A stretch of 64,000 nucleotides of DNA from Rufibacter sediminis (GCF_014269285.1 NZ_JACOAF010000020.1:248001-312000), one strand, 5' to 3'; shown: positions 18,680 to 27,559, numbered from the stretch's first letter. A program made the numbers and translations. Notes: a model not told the origin generated them from the sequence alone.

Positions 18680-20032
18680 GTGATCAGTAATATACTCTTT
18701 TTGTTGGTGGCGTTGGTAGGTATCGGCCTGTTTGTGTGGCAGATCCGTAAGATTGTGCGCAACATCAACATGGGTCGTGATAAGACCATCTCCGGTAATG
18801 TTTCAGAGCGCATCAATACCCTTTTGCTGGTCGCTTTTGGCCAACAAAAAATGTTTAAGCGGCCGCTTCCGGCGGTGTTGCACCTGTTCGTGTACATCGG
18901 ATTCATCGTGATTAACGTGGAGTTGATTGAGATTCTGATTGACGGCGTCTTCGGGACGCACCGCATTCTGGGGGTGCTGGGGCCGGTGTACAGCGTGCTC
19001 ATGGCCATCAACGAGGTGTTGGGGCTGCTGGTGATCATCGCCTGTGTGATCTTCCTGGCCCGTCGGAACCTGACCAAAGTGCCGCGCCTCACCCGCGGAC
19101 CCGAGATGCGCGCCTGGCCGAAGATGGACGCGAACGTGATTCTGATTACCGAGATCGTGCTCATGCTAGCCTTGTTCGCCTTCAACATCGCCGACCAGAA
19201 ACTGGCGCAATTGGGCGGACATCAGTTGCCGGGCGCTTTCCCGGTCAGTGGCCTGATGGTAGATTTGTTCGGGAGCGATGTGAACACCTTGCAGGTAATT
19301 GCCACTGTTGGCTGGTGGGTGCACATTGTAGGGATTCTGGCGTTCATGAACTACCTGCCCAGCTCCAAGCACTTCCACATCATCACCTCTTTCCCCAACG
19401 TGTACTACTCCAAGCTGGAACCGAAAGGCCAGTTCAGTAACGTGGAGAGCATCACGCACGAGATCAAAGCCATGCTGGACCCCAGCTACGTGGTGCCGCC
19501 CGCCCCAGAGGGAGCCGATCCGCAGAAATTTGGGGCCAAAGACGTGGAGGACCTCACCTGGAAGCAACTACTGGATTCGTACACCTGCACTGAGTGCGGC
19601 CGCTGTACCAGCGTGTGCCCGGCCAACCTTACCGGCAAGCTGCTCTCGCCCCGCAAGATTGTGATGGATACCCGTGACCGGATGGAGGAGAAAGGCGAGT
19701 CGCCGCTCATCTTTGACCCGGCCAAGTACACCGAGGAATCTGAACGGGTGAAAGCCACCGAGGAACGCACCTTGCTTCGCGGCTACGTGACCCCGGAGGA
19801 ACTGTGGGCCTGCACCACCTGCAACGCCTGCGTGGAGTCCTGCCCCGTGAACATCAACCAGCTGTCTACCATCATTGACCTGCGCCGCTACTTGGTGCTG
19901 GAAGAATCGGCGGCGCCGGCCTCGTTGAACACCATGTTCAACAACATTGAGAACAACGGCGCGCCGTGGGCCTTCTCGCCGAGCGACCGTTTCAACTGGG
20001 CCGATGATTTGTACACCGGTTCCAAAAACTAG
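18680..20032 (+). CDS. Membrane (Fe-S)-binding oxidoreductase, HdrC-like
   Basis: A 450-residue protein starting with GTG (the ATG at 18660 is out of frame and closes at once). The N-terminal half has about five membrane segments (e.g. residues 3-20, 64-90, 100-126, 153-170, 207-225). The C-terminal half is a 2[4Fe-4S] ferredoxin domain, with C303/C306/C309/C313 (CTECGRCTSVC) and C378/C381/C384/C388 (CTTCNACVESC). This matches membrane Fe-S reductases related to heterodisulfide reductase subunit C. The partner CCG-type gene follows after 97 nt. Together they probably pass electrons between a soluble dehydrogenase or ETF and the quinone pool; the donor is unknown. Confidence 0.85.
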   Translation: MISNILFLLVALVGIGLFVWQIRKIVRNINMGRDKTISGNVSERINTLLLVAFGQQKMFKRPLPAVLHLFVYIGFIVINVELIEILIDGVFGTHRILGVLGPVYSVLMAINEVLGLLVIIACVIFLARRNLTKVPRLTRGPEMRAWPKMDANVILITEIVLMLALFAFNIADQKLAQLGGHQLPGAFPVSGLMVDLFGSDVNTLQVIATVGWWVHIVGILAFMNYLPSSKHFHIITSFPNVYYSKLEPKGQFSNVESITHEIKAMLDPSYVVPPAPEGADPQKFGAKDVEDLTWKQLLDSYTCTECGRCTSVCPANLTGKLLSPRKIVMDTRDRMEEKGESPLIFDPAKYTEESERVKATEERTLLRGYVTPEELWACTTCNACVESCPVNINQLSTIIDLRRYLVLEESAAPASLNTMFNNIENNGAPWAFSPSDRFNWADDLYTGSKN

Positions 20033-20129
20033 CCTCAAAACAGAATTAACCTAACGCCCATTAGTATTTGTGCGGCATGCCGAATAAATTAGCAGATGAG
20101 CACATGTTCTAATTAGCACCCTACCTGAG

Positions 20130-20936
20130 ATGTCAGAGAAAAAACAGATACAAGTTCCTGTAATGGCCGATCTGGCTGCCCGTGGCGAAACCCCCGAAGT
20201 ATTGTTCTGGGTGGGCTGCGCCGGCGCTTTTGACGACCGCTATAAAAACGTTACCCGCGCCTTCGTGCGCATTCTGGAGCACGTGGGCACCAAATACGCC
20301 GTGCTGGGCATGGAGGAAACCTGCACCGGTGATCCCGCCAAGCGCGCTGGCAACGAGTTCCTGTTCCAGATGCAGGCTATGACCAACATCGCCACGTTTG
20401 ACGGCTATGGGGTGAAAACCATTGTGACCGCCTGCCCGCATTGCTTCAACACCATCAAGAACGAATACCCGGCCCTGGGCGGAAACTACGAGGTGATTCA
20501 CCACTCCACGTTTTTGCAGAACCTCATCAACGAAGGCAAGGTGAAGATTGCCGGCGGCGGCGAGTTCAAAGGCAAGCGCATCACCTTCCATGACTCCTGT
20601 TACCTGGGCCGCGCCAACAACATCTACGAAGCGCCTCGCGAGGTATTGGCGGCCTTAGATGCTGATCTGGTGGAGATGAAACGCAGCCGCGCCAACGGTC
20701 TGTGCTGCGGTGCCGGAGGGGCCCAGATGTGGAAAGAACCGGAGCCGGGCAACAAAGACATCAACGTGGAGCGCGCCGAGGAAGCCATTGGCACCGGGGC
20801 TACCATCATTGCCTCTGCCTGCCCGTTCTGCATGACCATGATGGCCGATGGCGTGAAAAGCCAGAACAAAGAAGACTCTGTGCAGGTGTTTGACATCGCC
20901 GAACTCATCGCGCAAGCGGAGGGCATTAACGCCTAA
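20130..20936 (+). CDS. (Fe-S)-binding protein with CCG domains, HdrB-like
   Basis: A 268-residue soluble protein with two cysteine-rich CCG modules: C30 (WVGCAG), C102/C105 (CPHC), C157 (SCYLGR), C192/C193 (CCGAGG) and C231/C234 (CPFC). These modules bind non-cubane [4Fe-4S] clusters in HdrB and related GlpC/LutA-type proteins. It directly follows the membrane Fe-S protein on the same strand, so the two most likely form one electron-transfer complex. All expected cysteines are present. The physiological electron donor cannot be read from the sequence. Confidence 0.87.
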   Translation: MSEKKQIQVPVMADLAARGETPEVLFWVGCAGAFDDRYKNVTRAFVRILEHVGTKYAVLGMEETCTGDPAKRAGNEFLFQMQAMTNIATFDGYGVKTIVTACPHCFNTIKNEYPALGGNYEVIHHSTFLQNLINEGKVKIAGGGEFKGKRITFHDSCYLGRANNIYEAPREVLAALDADLVEMKRSRANGLCCGAGGAQMWKEPEPGNKDINVERAEEAIGTGATIIASACPFCMTMMADGVKSQNKEDSVQVFDIAELIAQAEGINA

Positions 20937-21028
20937 GTTTGCGTAGCAAGTAGCACGTATCGCGTAGTAAGATTCTTTTGTTGCGTGTGCGTTTGTAAGC
21001 GCCAGAGGAAGTGGTGGTTAGTTATAAC

Positions 21029-21127
21029 ACCATCGCCTCGGGTTAAGGGGTAATGCGTACGACGTTACAGGGTAACGTCGCTACAAAATCTGGAAATGTA
21101 GCCTAGTTACCCTGTAACGAGGTGATG
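21029..21127. repeat. Intergenic long imperfect inverted repeat
   Basis: Arms at 21063-21085 and 21097-21119 match at 20 of 23 positions, and each arm contains its own palindrome (GTTACAGGGTAAC). Shorter outer arms (21029-21038 and 21118-21127) extend the pairing. It lies in the 436-nt gap 20937-21372, which holds no gene. That gap also carries two CGTTTT-type palindromes and weak outer inverted repeats (20947-20971 with 21308-21332). Confidence 0.6.
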
Positions 21128-21372
21128 CAGCAGGGGAAAGCGTTTCAGGCTCGTTTTTCAGAAATCGGCCTCTAAACGGAAACTAGCCTTTCCGCCCTGG
21201 TGGGTGTTATCACCAACAAGCACAAGGCCGATAGAAGGTGTAGGGAGATAACCGTTTTGGGGCTGTTTTCAGGAAAACGGCGAGAAAACACAGAGGCTCG
21301 CTTGCGTCTTGCTACCTGATACCCGATACTTGCGTCTAGCTAAGTCTAATTAAAATTAGCATATTACAAAAA

Positions 21373-21864
21373 ATGTACGTTCCTTTTGAACAATTACCGC
21401 CGTATAGCCGGGTGTGGGTGTACCAGATGAGCCGTCCGCTTACCGAAGAGGAAGAAGGGCGCATGAACCAGCTGTTACAGGATTTCGTAACGGAGTGGAG
21501 CAGCCACGGACGCGATTTACAGGCCTCGTTTAGCATCAAAGAACACCACTTTCTGTTTCTGGCCACCAATGAAGAAGTGGCCTCGGCCAGTGGGTGTTCC
21601 ATCGATAAATCAGTCGCCTTCTTAAGGCAATTAGAGCAGGAGTTCAACGTTCAATTATTTGACCGTACTCAACTGGCTTTCAAGACGCAAGCGGGCGTGC
21701 AAACCGTTCCGATGACCGAAATGAAAGCCCAGGTAGCGGCCGGGGCTTTATCCCCGGACTCGCTTTATTTCGATACTTTGATTCCAACGGTGGGGGCGCT
21801 GCAGGAACAGTGGCCCAAACCGGCAAAAGATACTTGGCTGGCTCGGTATTTCCAGGGCCAATAA
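21373..21864 (+). CDS. Conserved Bacteroidota protein (often mislabelled ABC transporter ATPase)
   Basis: A 163-residue soluble protein. Database entries for this bacteroidotal family often carry the name 'ABC transporter ATPase', but no Walker A, Walker B or LSGGQ motif is present, so that name is not supported. Visible features are a conserved start (MYVPFEQLPPYSRVWVYQ), a C(S)IDKSVAFLRQLE stretch and a tryptophan-rich C-terminus. It ends 9 nt before the PorE-like lipoprotein and is probably cotranscribed with it. Function unknown. Confidence 0.75.
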   Translation: MYVPFEQLPPYSRVWVYQMSRPLTEEEEGRMNQLLQDFVTEWSSHGRDLQASFSIKEHHFLFLATNEEVASASGCSIDKSVAFLRQLEQEFNVQLFDRTQLAFKTQAGVQTVPMTEMKAQVAAGALSPDSLYFDTLIPTVGALQEQWPKPAKDTWLARYFQGQ

Positions 21865-21873
21865 CGCGTACGA

Positions 21874-23799
21874 ATGCACATGATGCGACAGAACAGAACC
21901 CTTGTACTGGGAGTGGCCTTGTCTTTGGCGGTGACGGCTTGCGGACCTTTCCGTAGCTCCGTGCAAAAAGGCAATAAGAGCTTTGAGAAAGAAGAATACC
22001 AATTGGCCATTGACCACTACCAGGCGGCTTTGAAGAAAGGCCGCACCGGGGCAGAGGTGAATTTCAAGCTGGCCGAGGCGTACCGTCTGTCTAACCGCCT
22101 GCCCCAGGCCGAGGAGTTCTACAAAGCCGCATTAAGTGCCCGCAAGAGCGAGGAAAGCATGTTCCGGTACGGCATGGCCCTTAAAGCCAACGGCAAGTAC
22201 GAAGAAGCCGCCACGCAGCTGCAGAGTTACCTGGCGGTAGCCTCCAACAAGAACTTCATCCGGTTGGCCCAGCGCGAGGTGGAGAACCTGAAACAGGTAG
22301 CCTCCATTGCCAATACCCCTACTTACAAGATCGTGAAACCGGTGCCGGCGGCCAATACCGCGGCCTCTGAGTTTTCGCCGGTCATTCTGAACAACGAGGT
22401 GATTTTCTCCTCTTCCCGCGAAGACATCAAATACAAAGGTAACGGCGAGGGCTTCCTGAACCTGTACGTAGTGCCCGTAGCCGATACCGGCAACACCGCC
22501 GCTCCTGTGCGGCCTTTCTCGGCGCAGCTGAACGCCCCCGAGGTGCACGATGCGTCTCCGGCGTTCACGAACGAAGGCCGCACCATGGTGTTCGCCCGGA
22601 GCAATACCGGCAAGAAGAACGGCACCGCCAACGTAGACCTCTATATCTCTCAATACAAGACCGGCGAGTGGTCTGAGCCCCGCCTGGCGAGTTTCAACGA
22701 TCCGCTGGCCTGGGATTCCTCGCCGGCGTTTGCCCCCGATGGCCGCACCCTGTACTTCTCCTCTGACCGCCGCGGTGGCCAGGGCGGGCGCGATATCTGG
22801 AAAACCGTGCTGGACGAAGGCGGCCGTTTCTCCCGCCCCGAGAACCTGGGCTCCACCATCAATACGCCGGGCAATGAGTCGTTCCCGTACGTGGCCGCCG
22901 ACGGTACGCTGTACATCGCCTCAGACGGGCACGCGGGTTTGGGTGGCTTGGATGTCTTCCGGATCAACGGCGACTCGGTGATCAACATGGGCCCGCCCAT
23001 CAACTCTATCGGTGACGATTTTTCTATCCTGATCACCGGGCAGGACCAGGGCTTTTTCGCTTCTAACCGCGCCGGCGGGCAAGGCGGCGATGACCTGTAT
23101 TCCTTCGTGAAACGCCAGCCCAAACTGGTCAACTTCTTCGTGGATGGCCGGGTGCTGGAGCGGAACGAGAAAACCAACGCCACCACGCCTATGCTGGGCA
23201 CGCGGGTGACGCTGCAGAACGCCCAAGGCCAGAAAGTAGCCGATGCCACCTCAGATGCCAGCGGGAACTTCACCTTCAAATTGGATACCGCCAGCGTGTA
23301 CTCGGTCATCGCGGAGCGGGCAGGTTATTTTGCGGCCCGACAGCCGGTCATCACGCAGGGCAAAACCCCGCCGCAGGACCAACTGACCAAACCTGTCACC
23401 GATATTCGGCTCACCACAACGCTCACGCTCTCCAAAATCGTGAAGAACAAAGCCATTGTGGTGGAGAACATCTTCTACGACTATGACAAAGCCAACATCC
23501 GTCCGGATGCCGCCGTGGAGCTGGACAAGTTGGTGCAGACCCTGGTGGATAACCCCACCATCACCATTGAGCTGAGTTCCCACACCGATAGCCGCGGTAA
23601 GGACATCTACAACCAGGACCTGTCGCAGCGCCGGGCCCAGAGTGCCGTAGATTACATCATCTCCAAAGGCATTGACGCCAGACGCATCACGGCCCGCGGT
23701 TATGGTGAGTCCAGGCCAGTGGTGCGCAACGCCAAAACCGAGGCCCAGCACCAGCAAAACCGCCGCACCGAGTTCAAGGTGACCCGCATTGACGAATAA
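21874..23799 (+). CDS. PorE-like OmpA family lipoprotein (TPR, PD40 propeller, CRD, OmpA)
   Basis: A 641-residue outer-membrane lipoprotein. The signal ends in a lipobox (LAVTAC, Cys23). TPR-like helices cover ~30-150; a five-bladed WD40-like PD propeller covers ~165-425, shown by repeated SPAF and LYFSSD blocks. A carboxypeptidase-regulatory-type beta domain covers ~425-500. An OmpA peptidoglycan-binding domain follows (YDYDKANIRPDAAVELDKL; SHTDSRG; NRRTEF at the end). This domain order is that of PorE, a type IX secretion-associated protein; bacteroidotal genomes also hold paralogues of this build, so a T9SS role is likely but not certain. A REPIN-like repeat and a terminator follow the stop. 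Confidence 0.85.
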   Translation: MHMMRQNRTLVLGVALSLAVTACGPFRSSVQKGNKSFEKEEYQLAIDHYQAALKKGRTGAEVNFKLAEAYRLSNRLPQAEEFYKAALSARKSEESMFRYGMALKANGKYEEAATQLQSYLAVASNKNFIRLAQREVENLKQVASIANTPTYKIVKPVPAANTAASEFSPVILNNEVIFSSSREDIKYKGNGEGFLNLYVVPVADTGNTAAPVRPFSAQLNAPEVHDASPAFTNEGRTMVFARSNTGKKNGTANVDLYISQYKTGEWSEPRLASFNDPLAWDSSPAFAPDGRTLYFSSDRRGGQGGRDIWKTVLDEGGRFSRPENLGSTINTPGNESFPYVAADGTLYIASDGHAGLGGLDVFRINGDSVINMGPPINSIGDDFSILITGQDQGFFASNRAGGQGGDDLYSFVKRQPKLVNFFVDGRVLERNEKTNATTPMLGTRVTLQNAQGQKVADATSDASGNFTFKLDTASVYSVIAERAGYFAARQPVITQGKTPPQDQLTKPVTDIRLTTTLTLSKIVKNKAIVVENIFYDYDKANIRPDAAVELDKLVQTLVDNPTITIELSSHTDSRGKDIYNQDLSQRRAQSAVDYIISKGIDARRITARGYGESRPVVRNAKTEAQHQQNRRTEFKVTRIDE

Positions 23800-23812
23800 C
23801 CATAAGTGGAAC

Positions 23813-23923
23813 CGCTGGCGCGAGCCTCTGGCTCGTGTCCGCAAGATAACTGATCCTCTTTTTCGTCTCAGCAACCACTAATCAGCAATGCGTGCGGACA
23901 CGAGCCGGAGGCTCGCGCCAGCG
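23813..23923. repeat. REPIN-like inverted repeat after the PorE-like gene
   Basis: Arms of 31 nt (23813-23843 and 23893-23923) match at 30 of 31 positions around a 49-nt spacer. Each arm contains a small palindrome (AGCCTCTGGCT). The layout resembles the doublet at 50691-50767: both arms open with TGGCGCG, then a short palindrome, then CGTG or GTGAC. Confidence 0.65.
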
Positions 23924-23966
23924 ACCACAGCCTGTGATCACTACTCAATTTGAAATACCAAAAGAA

Positions 23967-24000
23967 AAGCCTCCCAGAACCGGGAGGCTTTCTTATTTTT
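23967..24000 (+). terminator. Rho-independent terminator
   Basis: A 9-bp stem (AAGCCTCCC with GGGAGGCTT) followed by TCTTATTTTT. It ends the PorE-like transcription unit before purM. Confidence 0.8.
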
Positions 24001-24085
24001 GCCTCATCAAAGACTAGAGCAGCGTTTTAGGGCTGTTTTGGCGAAATCAGCCCCCAAAGGGGATCTCACTTTACTTACGGCCACC

Positions 24086-25255
24086 ATGGAAAACCGGTAT
24101 CTGCAGCGCGGCGTCTCCGCCTCCAAAGAAGATGTGCACAATGCCATCAAGAACATTGACAAGGGCTTGTTCCCCAAGGCATTCTGCAAAATCATCCCGG
24201 ATCTGCTGGTGGGGGACCCCGAGTTCTGCAACATCATGCACGCCGACGGGGCCGGCACCAAGTCAGCGCTGGCCTACCTGTACTGGCGCGAGACTGGCGA
24301 TATTTCCGTCTGGAAAGGCATCGCCCAGGACGCCATTGTCATGAACACCGATGACCTGCTCTGCGTGGGGGCCACGGATAATATTTTGCTGTCTTCTACC
24401 ATAGGCAGAAACAAGAACCTGGTACCCGGCGAGGTGATTGCCGCCATTATCAACGGTACCGAGGAAGTTTTGCAGATGCTCCGTGACAACGGCATCGGGA
24501 TCTACAGCACCGGTGGCGAAACCGCCGATGTGGGCGATCTGGTGCGTACTATCATCGTGGACAGCACCGTGACCGCCCGCATGAAACGCAGCGAAGTCAT
24601 CTCTAACCACACCATCCAACCCGGTGATGTGATTGTGGGCTTTTCTTCTTCGGGCCAGACCACCTACGAGAGCGAGTACAACGGCGGCATGGGCAGCAAC
24701 GGTTTAACCTCGGCCCGTCATGATGTGTTCGCCAATTACCTGGCCAAGAGCTATCCTGAGAGCTTTGACCCCGCCGTTCCGTCTGACCTGGTGTACTCCG
24801 GCAACTGTAAACTCACCGATGTGAACGAGGAGACCGGCCTTACCGTGGGCAAACTGGTCTTGTCGCCTACCAGAACGTACGCGCCGCTGGTGCAGGCTAT
24901 TTTGAAAGACTACCGCAGCCAATTGCACGGCATGGTGCATTGCAGCGGCGGAGCCCAGACCAAGGTGCTGCACTTCACCCAGAACGTTCATATCATCAAA
25001 GACAACCTGTTGCCGGTGCCGCCGCTGTTCAGGCTTATTCAGGAGCAGAGCAACACCAGCTGGCAGGAGATGTACAAAGTATTCAACATGGGCCACCGCC
25101 TGGAGCTGTACGTACCCGAGGCCATCGCGCAGGACCTGATCAGCATCAGCCGGTCGTTCAACCTGGATGCCCAGATCATTGGCCGGGTAGAGGCCAGCGA
25201 GAAAAATGAATTGACGATCCAGAGCCCCTACGGGCAGTATCACTACGAAGGCTAA
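24086..25255 (+). CDS. purM: Phosphoribosylformylglycinamidine cyclo-ligase (AIR synthase)
   Basis: A 389-residue PurM counted from ATG 24086 (MENRYLQRGVSASKEDVH), which matches the usual start of bacteroidotal PurM; the frame stays open further upstream but that part contains an intergenic palindrome. The enzyme closes the imidazole ring of AIR from FGAM with ATP in purine synthesis. Family motifs are present: the HADGAGTKS substrate/ATP loop, a DDLLCVGA block, STGGETADVGD, and the late MVHCSGGAQTK glycine-rich region. This longer bacteroidotal form differs from the ~345-residue E. coli enzyme. It stands alone, without other pur genes in the window. Confidence 0.93.
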   Translation: MENRYLQRGVSASKEDVHNAIKNIDKGLFPKAFCKIIPDLLVGDPEFCNIMHADGAGTKSALAYLYWRETGDISVWKGIAQDAIVMNTDDLLCVGATDNILLSSTIGRNKNLVPGEVIAAIINGTEEVLQMLRDNGIGIYSTGGETADVGDLVRTIIVDSTVTARMKRSEVISNHTIQPGDVIVGFSSSGQTTYESEYNGGMGSNGLTSARHDVFANYLAKSYPESFDPAVPSDLVYSGNCKLTDVNEETGLTVGKLVLSPTRTYAPLVQAILKDYRSQLHGMVHCSGGAQTKVLHFTQNVHIIKDNLLPVPPLFRLIQEQSNTSWQEMYKVFNMGHRLELYVPEAIAQDLISISRSFNLDAQIIGRVEASEKNELTIQSPYGQYHYEG

Positions 25256-25280
25256 CCACCCGCCAGCGTAGCATCAGGGA

Positions 25281-25336
25281 TTCCTCTCCTGTTTTAGGGC
25301 TGTTTTGTCAGAATCAGCCCCAAAACAGGAGAGGAA
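25281..25336. repeat. CGTTTT-type intergenic palindrome after purM
   Basis: The 15-nt outer arms (25281-25295 and 25322-25336) are perfect and continue into the GGGCTG/CAGCCC core. It lies 26 nt after the purM stop and is one of the clearest members of the dispersed family described in the findings. Confidence 0.7.
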
Positions 25337-25404
25337 TTCTGTTTTAAATATAGGTTTGGCATAATATTGGAATAAGGTCTTTTAGTCTCTTATCCTATAC
25401 AATC

Positions 25405-26094
25405 ATGAAACGTCTATATTTACTCGGTCTGTTTTTGCTCTTCTTGGTGCCGGTGCTGCCCGCCCAGCCCAAGCTGGATGCCGCTCTGCTGGTGGAAACC
25501 CGGCGCGGTGAATTCTTTCACTTGACCATTGGCGGCCGACTGATCAATGCGGCTCCTTTAACCAGGGTAGCGGTAGGTGACTTGCCGGCGGGTCGCCATA
25601 TTCTGCACCTCCGGGTGTTGGGCCGGGGAAGGAGAGCCCAGAACATTACCGCTGAGATTGTGCTAAACAGCGGCTTTGAAAGTGTGTACGAACTGGTGCC
25701 TACCGTGCCCAATAGAACTTTCCCGCTGGTGTTGCGCAAAGTAGACGAGGTGCCTTTGGCCCGGGCGGTACCTCCCGCCACCGGAAACGAGAGCTGCCGG
25801 TACGTGATGGAAGGGGAGGATGTAGACCGCGTTCTCCGATTTATGAAAGACGAAGGCTTTGATGACCGTCGGCTGGAAATCGCCAAGGGCGAAATAAAAT
25901 TGGCCGGAGGCATCATGAGTGATGACTTGTACCTGCTCATGAAAGCCCTCAGCTTTGAAGACCGACGGGTGGCACTGGCCAAATTCGCCTATGATTATGT
26001 GTGTGACCGCAACCGGTTCAGCCGCGTGCTAGACGCCCTGGAATTCAGCAGCAACCGCCGCGAGCTGCAGGACTTCCTGTATAAGATAAAGTAG
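25405..26094 (+). CDS. DUF4476 domain secreted protein
   Basis: A 229-residue protein with a signal peptide (MKRLYLLGLFLLFLVPVLPA). The C-terminal ~95 residues are a DUF4476 domain: helical, charged, with repeats of the form FDDRRLEIAK and FEDRRVALAKFAYDYV, ending NRRELQDFLY. The N-terminal part is a beta-rich domain (VETRRGEFFHLTIGG). Such proteins are common and periplasmic or surface-bound in Bacteroidota; their function is unknown. It is a single gene, convergent with the DUF4293 gene across a gap with a strong 25-bp hairpin. Confidence 0.85.
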   Translation: MKRLYLLGLFLLFLVPVLPAQPKLDAALLVETRRGEFFHLTIGGRLINAAPLTRVAVGDLPAGRHILHLRVLGRGRRAQNITAEIVLNSGFESVYELVPTVPNRTFPLVLRKVDEVPLARAVPPATGNESCRYVMEGEDVDRVLRFMKDEGFDDRRLEIAKGEIKLAGGIMSDDLYLLMKALSFEDRRVALAKFAYDYVCDRNRFSRVLDALEFSSNRRELQDFLYKIK

Positions 26095-26174
26095 ACGCTG
26101 GAAGTTAGACGCTAGATTGTAGACATTAGATGTTTGACGATGTCTCTGCGTTTTCTGGCCTTTTCCGGAAAGAG

Positions 26175-26228
26175 GCCCATAAACAGAACGGCTCCGTTTA
26201 GAAAAACGGAGCCGTTCTGTTTATGGGC
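26175..26228. terminator. 25-bp perfect hairpin between convergent genes
   Basis: Arms 26175-26199 and 26204-26228 pair without mismatch around a 4-nt loop. It lies between the convergent DUF4476 and DUF4293 genes and probably acts as a two-way terminator, although no T-run follows. Confidence 0.6.
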
Positions 26229-26322
26229 ATGTATAGGGTATTGAAAAGCTTAACCTCAGGTAAGTAAATGTCTTATGTCAAACGTCTATGATCTAACATC
26301 TACTATCTAGCGTCTTCTACTG

Positions 26323-26799
26323 TTAACGTAGGCGGTCCATGGAGCGAACCAGGTCCTCGTCACGTTTGATGAAGCGGTTAGCCAGCACGTTCATCAGTAA
26401 GCCGAAGGCTGGCAGGTAAAAGCCCGTCAGGTATTCGCCTCTGGTTTGGGTTTTCACCAGGTCTTCGCCCACGTAAGAAGAGAAGTAGAAGGCGCAGAAC
26501 ATCAAGGCGGCCATCACCAGCGAGTTCAGCAAACCCAGTTTCATCTGGGTCAGGCGGCTTTTGTACTGGAAAATCTCATAGAGAGCAATCAGCGCGGCGG
26601 CACCCGCCAGAATCGCGATGAAGATGGTGTTGGTGGAGGCAGCGTCTGCCGCTCCGTTCACAGGGGCTAAAGAAAAAGCGGTTAAGGCGTATTCCTGGTT
26701 GTCAGCGGGGTTGGTCTTGGCCCAGATCGGCACGAAGAACATGGTCACCATGGCAACTACAATCAAAAACAGGAAAACGCTCTGGACTCTCTGTATCAT
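26323..26799 (-). CDS. DUF4293 family membrane protein
   Basis: A 158-residue integral membrane protein with four predicted helices (about 8-27, 52-74, 85-107 and 124-143). It has the typical family start (MIQRVQSVFLFLIVVAMV) and a charged tail (NRFIKRDEDLVRSMDRLR). DUF4293 proteins are widespread in Bacteroidota and have no known function. It is monocistronic. The 26095-26322 gap carries a hairpin bracketed by imperfect outer inverted repeats. Confidence 0.85.
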   Translation of the reverse strand: MIQRVQSVFLFLIVVAMVTMFFVPIWAKTNPADNQEYALTAFSLAPVNGAADAASTNTIFIAILAGAAALIALYEIFQYKSRLTQMKLGLLNSLVMAALMFCAFYFSSYVGEDLVKTQTRGEYLTGFYLPAFGLLMNVLANRFIKRDEDLVRSMDRLR

Positions 26800-27059
26800 A
26801 TCGGTTTGGTTTCTATAACTTTTACAAAACTACATAAAACTTTTCTATCGCCTATACCTGCGCAGGGCACATTCGTTTGTGCCGGAAGGTGGTTTGGTAA
26901 GATGTTGAAGAAGAACGGCTTTGAATAGTTATAAACGTTCAGAGGGGTTTTCCACAGGCAAGTGTGCAAAGAAAATATTTTTACATCTGGGCAAAGAAAC
27001 TAAATTGCCTCTGTTGGCATGAACGTTGCAAACCATAGCTATATCTAAACCCCCAGATT

Positions 27060-27515
27060 ATGAAACGATTCGCACTATTCAGTTTAGTTGGGTTGCTGTT
27101 ACTAGGAAGTGAAGCAGCCTGGGCAAAACCGGCCGAAACCAACTACCAAGTGGTTGTACGAGACAAAGAATCTGTCAAAGCTGAAAAGAAGCGAACCAAG
27201 CTACTGGCCAAAGCCGCCCGCCGCGATGAGAAATACCAGCAGGCCATGGCCAAGGCCAAAGCCAAATACGAGCGCGACCAGGCCAACCTGAAAGAGGAAT
27301 ACAACCGGCGGCAGCATCGGTTGAATGACCATTTCGCCAAGTCCAACAACAGCGCCTCCAGCTTTGAGCAGGAACTGGCCAAACTGAAAGTGGACTATGA
27401 AAACGACAAACAGGCCCTCCAGGAAAAATACGAACGCCAGCGCGACGCCCGTCAGGCCGCCTGGCAAGCCGAACGGAATGTGACCAACGGCAACAGCTTC
27501 GCCAACCCCTTTTAG
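27060..27515 (+). CDS. Small secreted coiled-coil protein
   Basis: A 151-residue protein with a signal peptide (MKRFALFSLVGLLLLGSEAA, cleaved near AWAKP). The rest is almost entirely highly charged helix rich in K, E, R, A and Q from ~40 to ~140, suggesting one long coiled coil in the periplasm. It ends FANPF. I do not recognise a family. Regular amphipathic composition and a terminator 8 nt after the stop support it as a real gene. There is no partner nearby. Confidence 0.7.
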   Translation: MKRFALFSLVGLLLLGSEAAWAKPAETNYQVVVRDKESVKAEKKRTKLLAKAARRDEKYQQAMAKAKAKYERDQANLKEEYNRRQHRLNDHFAKSNNSASSFEQELAKLKVDYENDKQALQEKYERQRDARQAAWQAERNVTNGNSFANPF

Positions 27516-27522
27516 ATTTACA

Positions 27523-27553
27523 AAACGGCCTCTCTTTGGAGGCCGTTTCTTTG
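27523..27553 (+). terminator. Rho-independent terminator
   Basis: A 10-bp stem (27523-27532 with 27539-27548), loop TCTTTG, followed by TTCTTTGTTT. It ends the small coiled-coil gene. Confidence 0.85.
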
Positions 27554-27559
27554 TTTAAA

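Noticed and set aside
21373-21864. ABC transporter ATPase, the usual database name for this family
   Set aside because: No Walker A, Walker B or signature motif is present.
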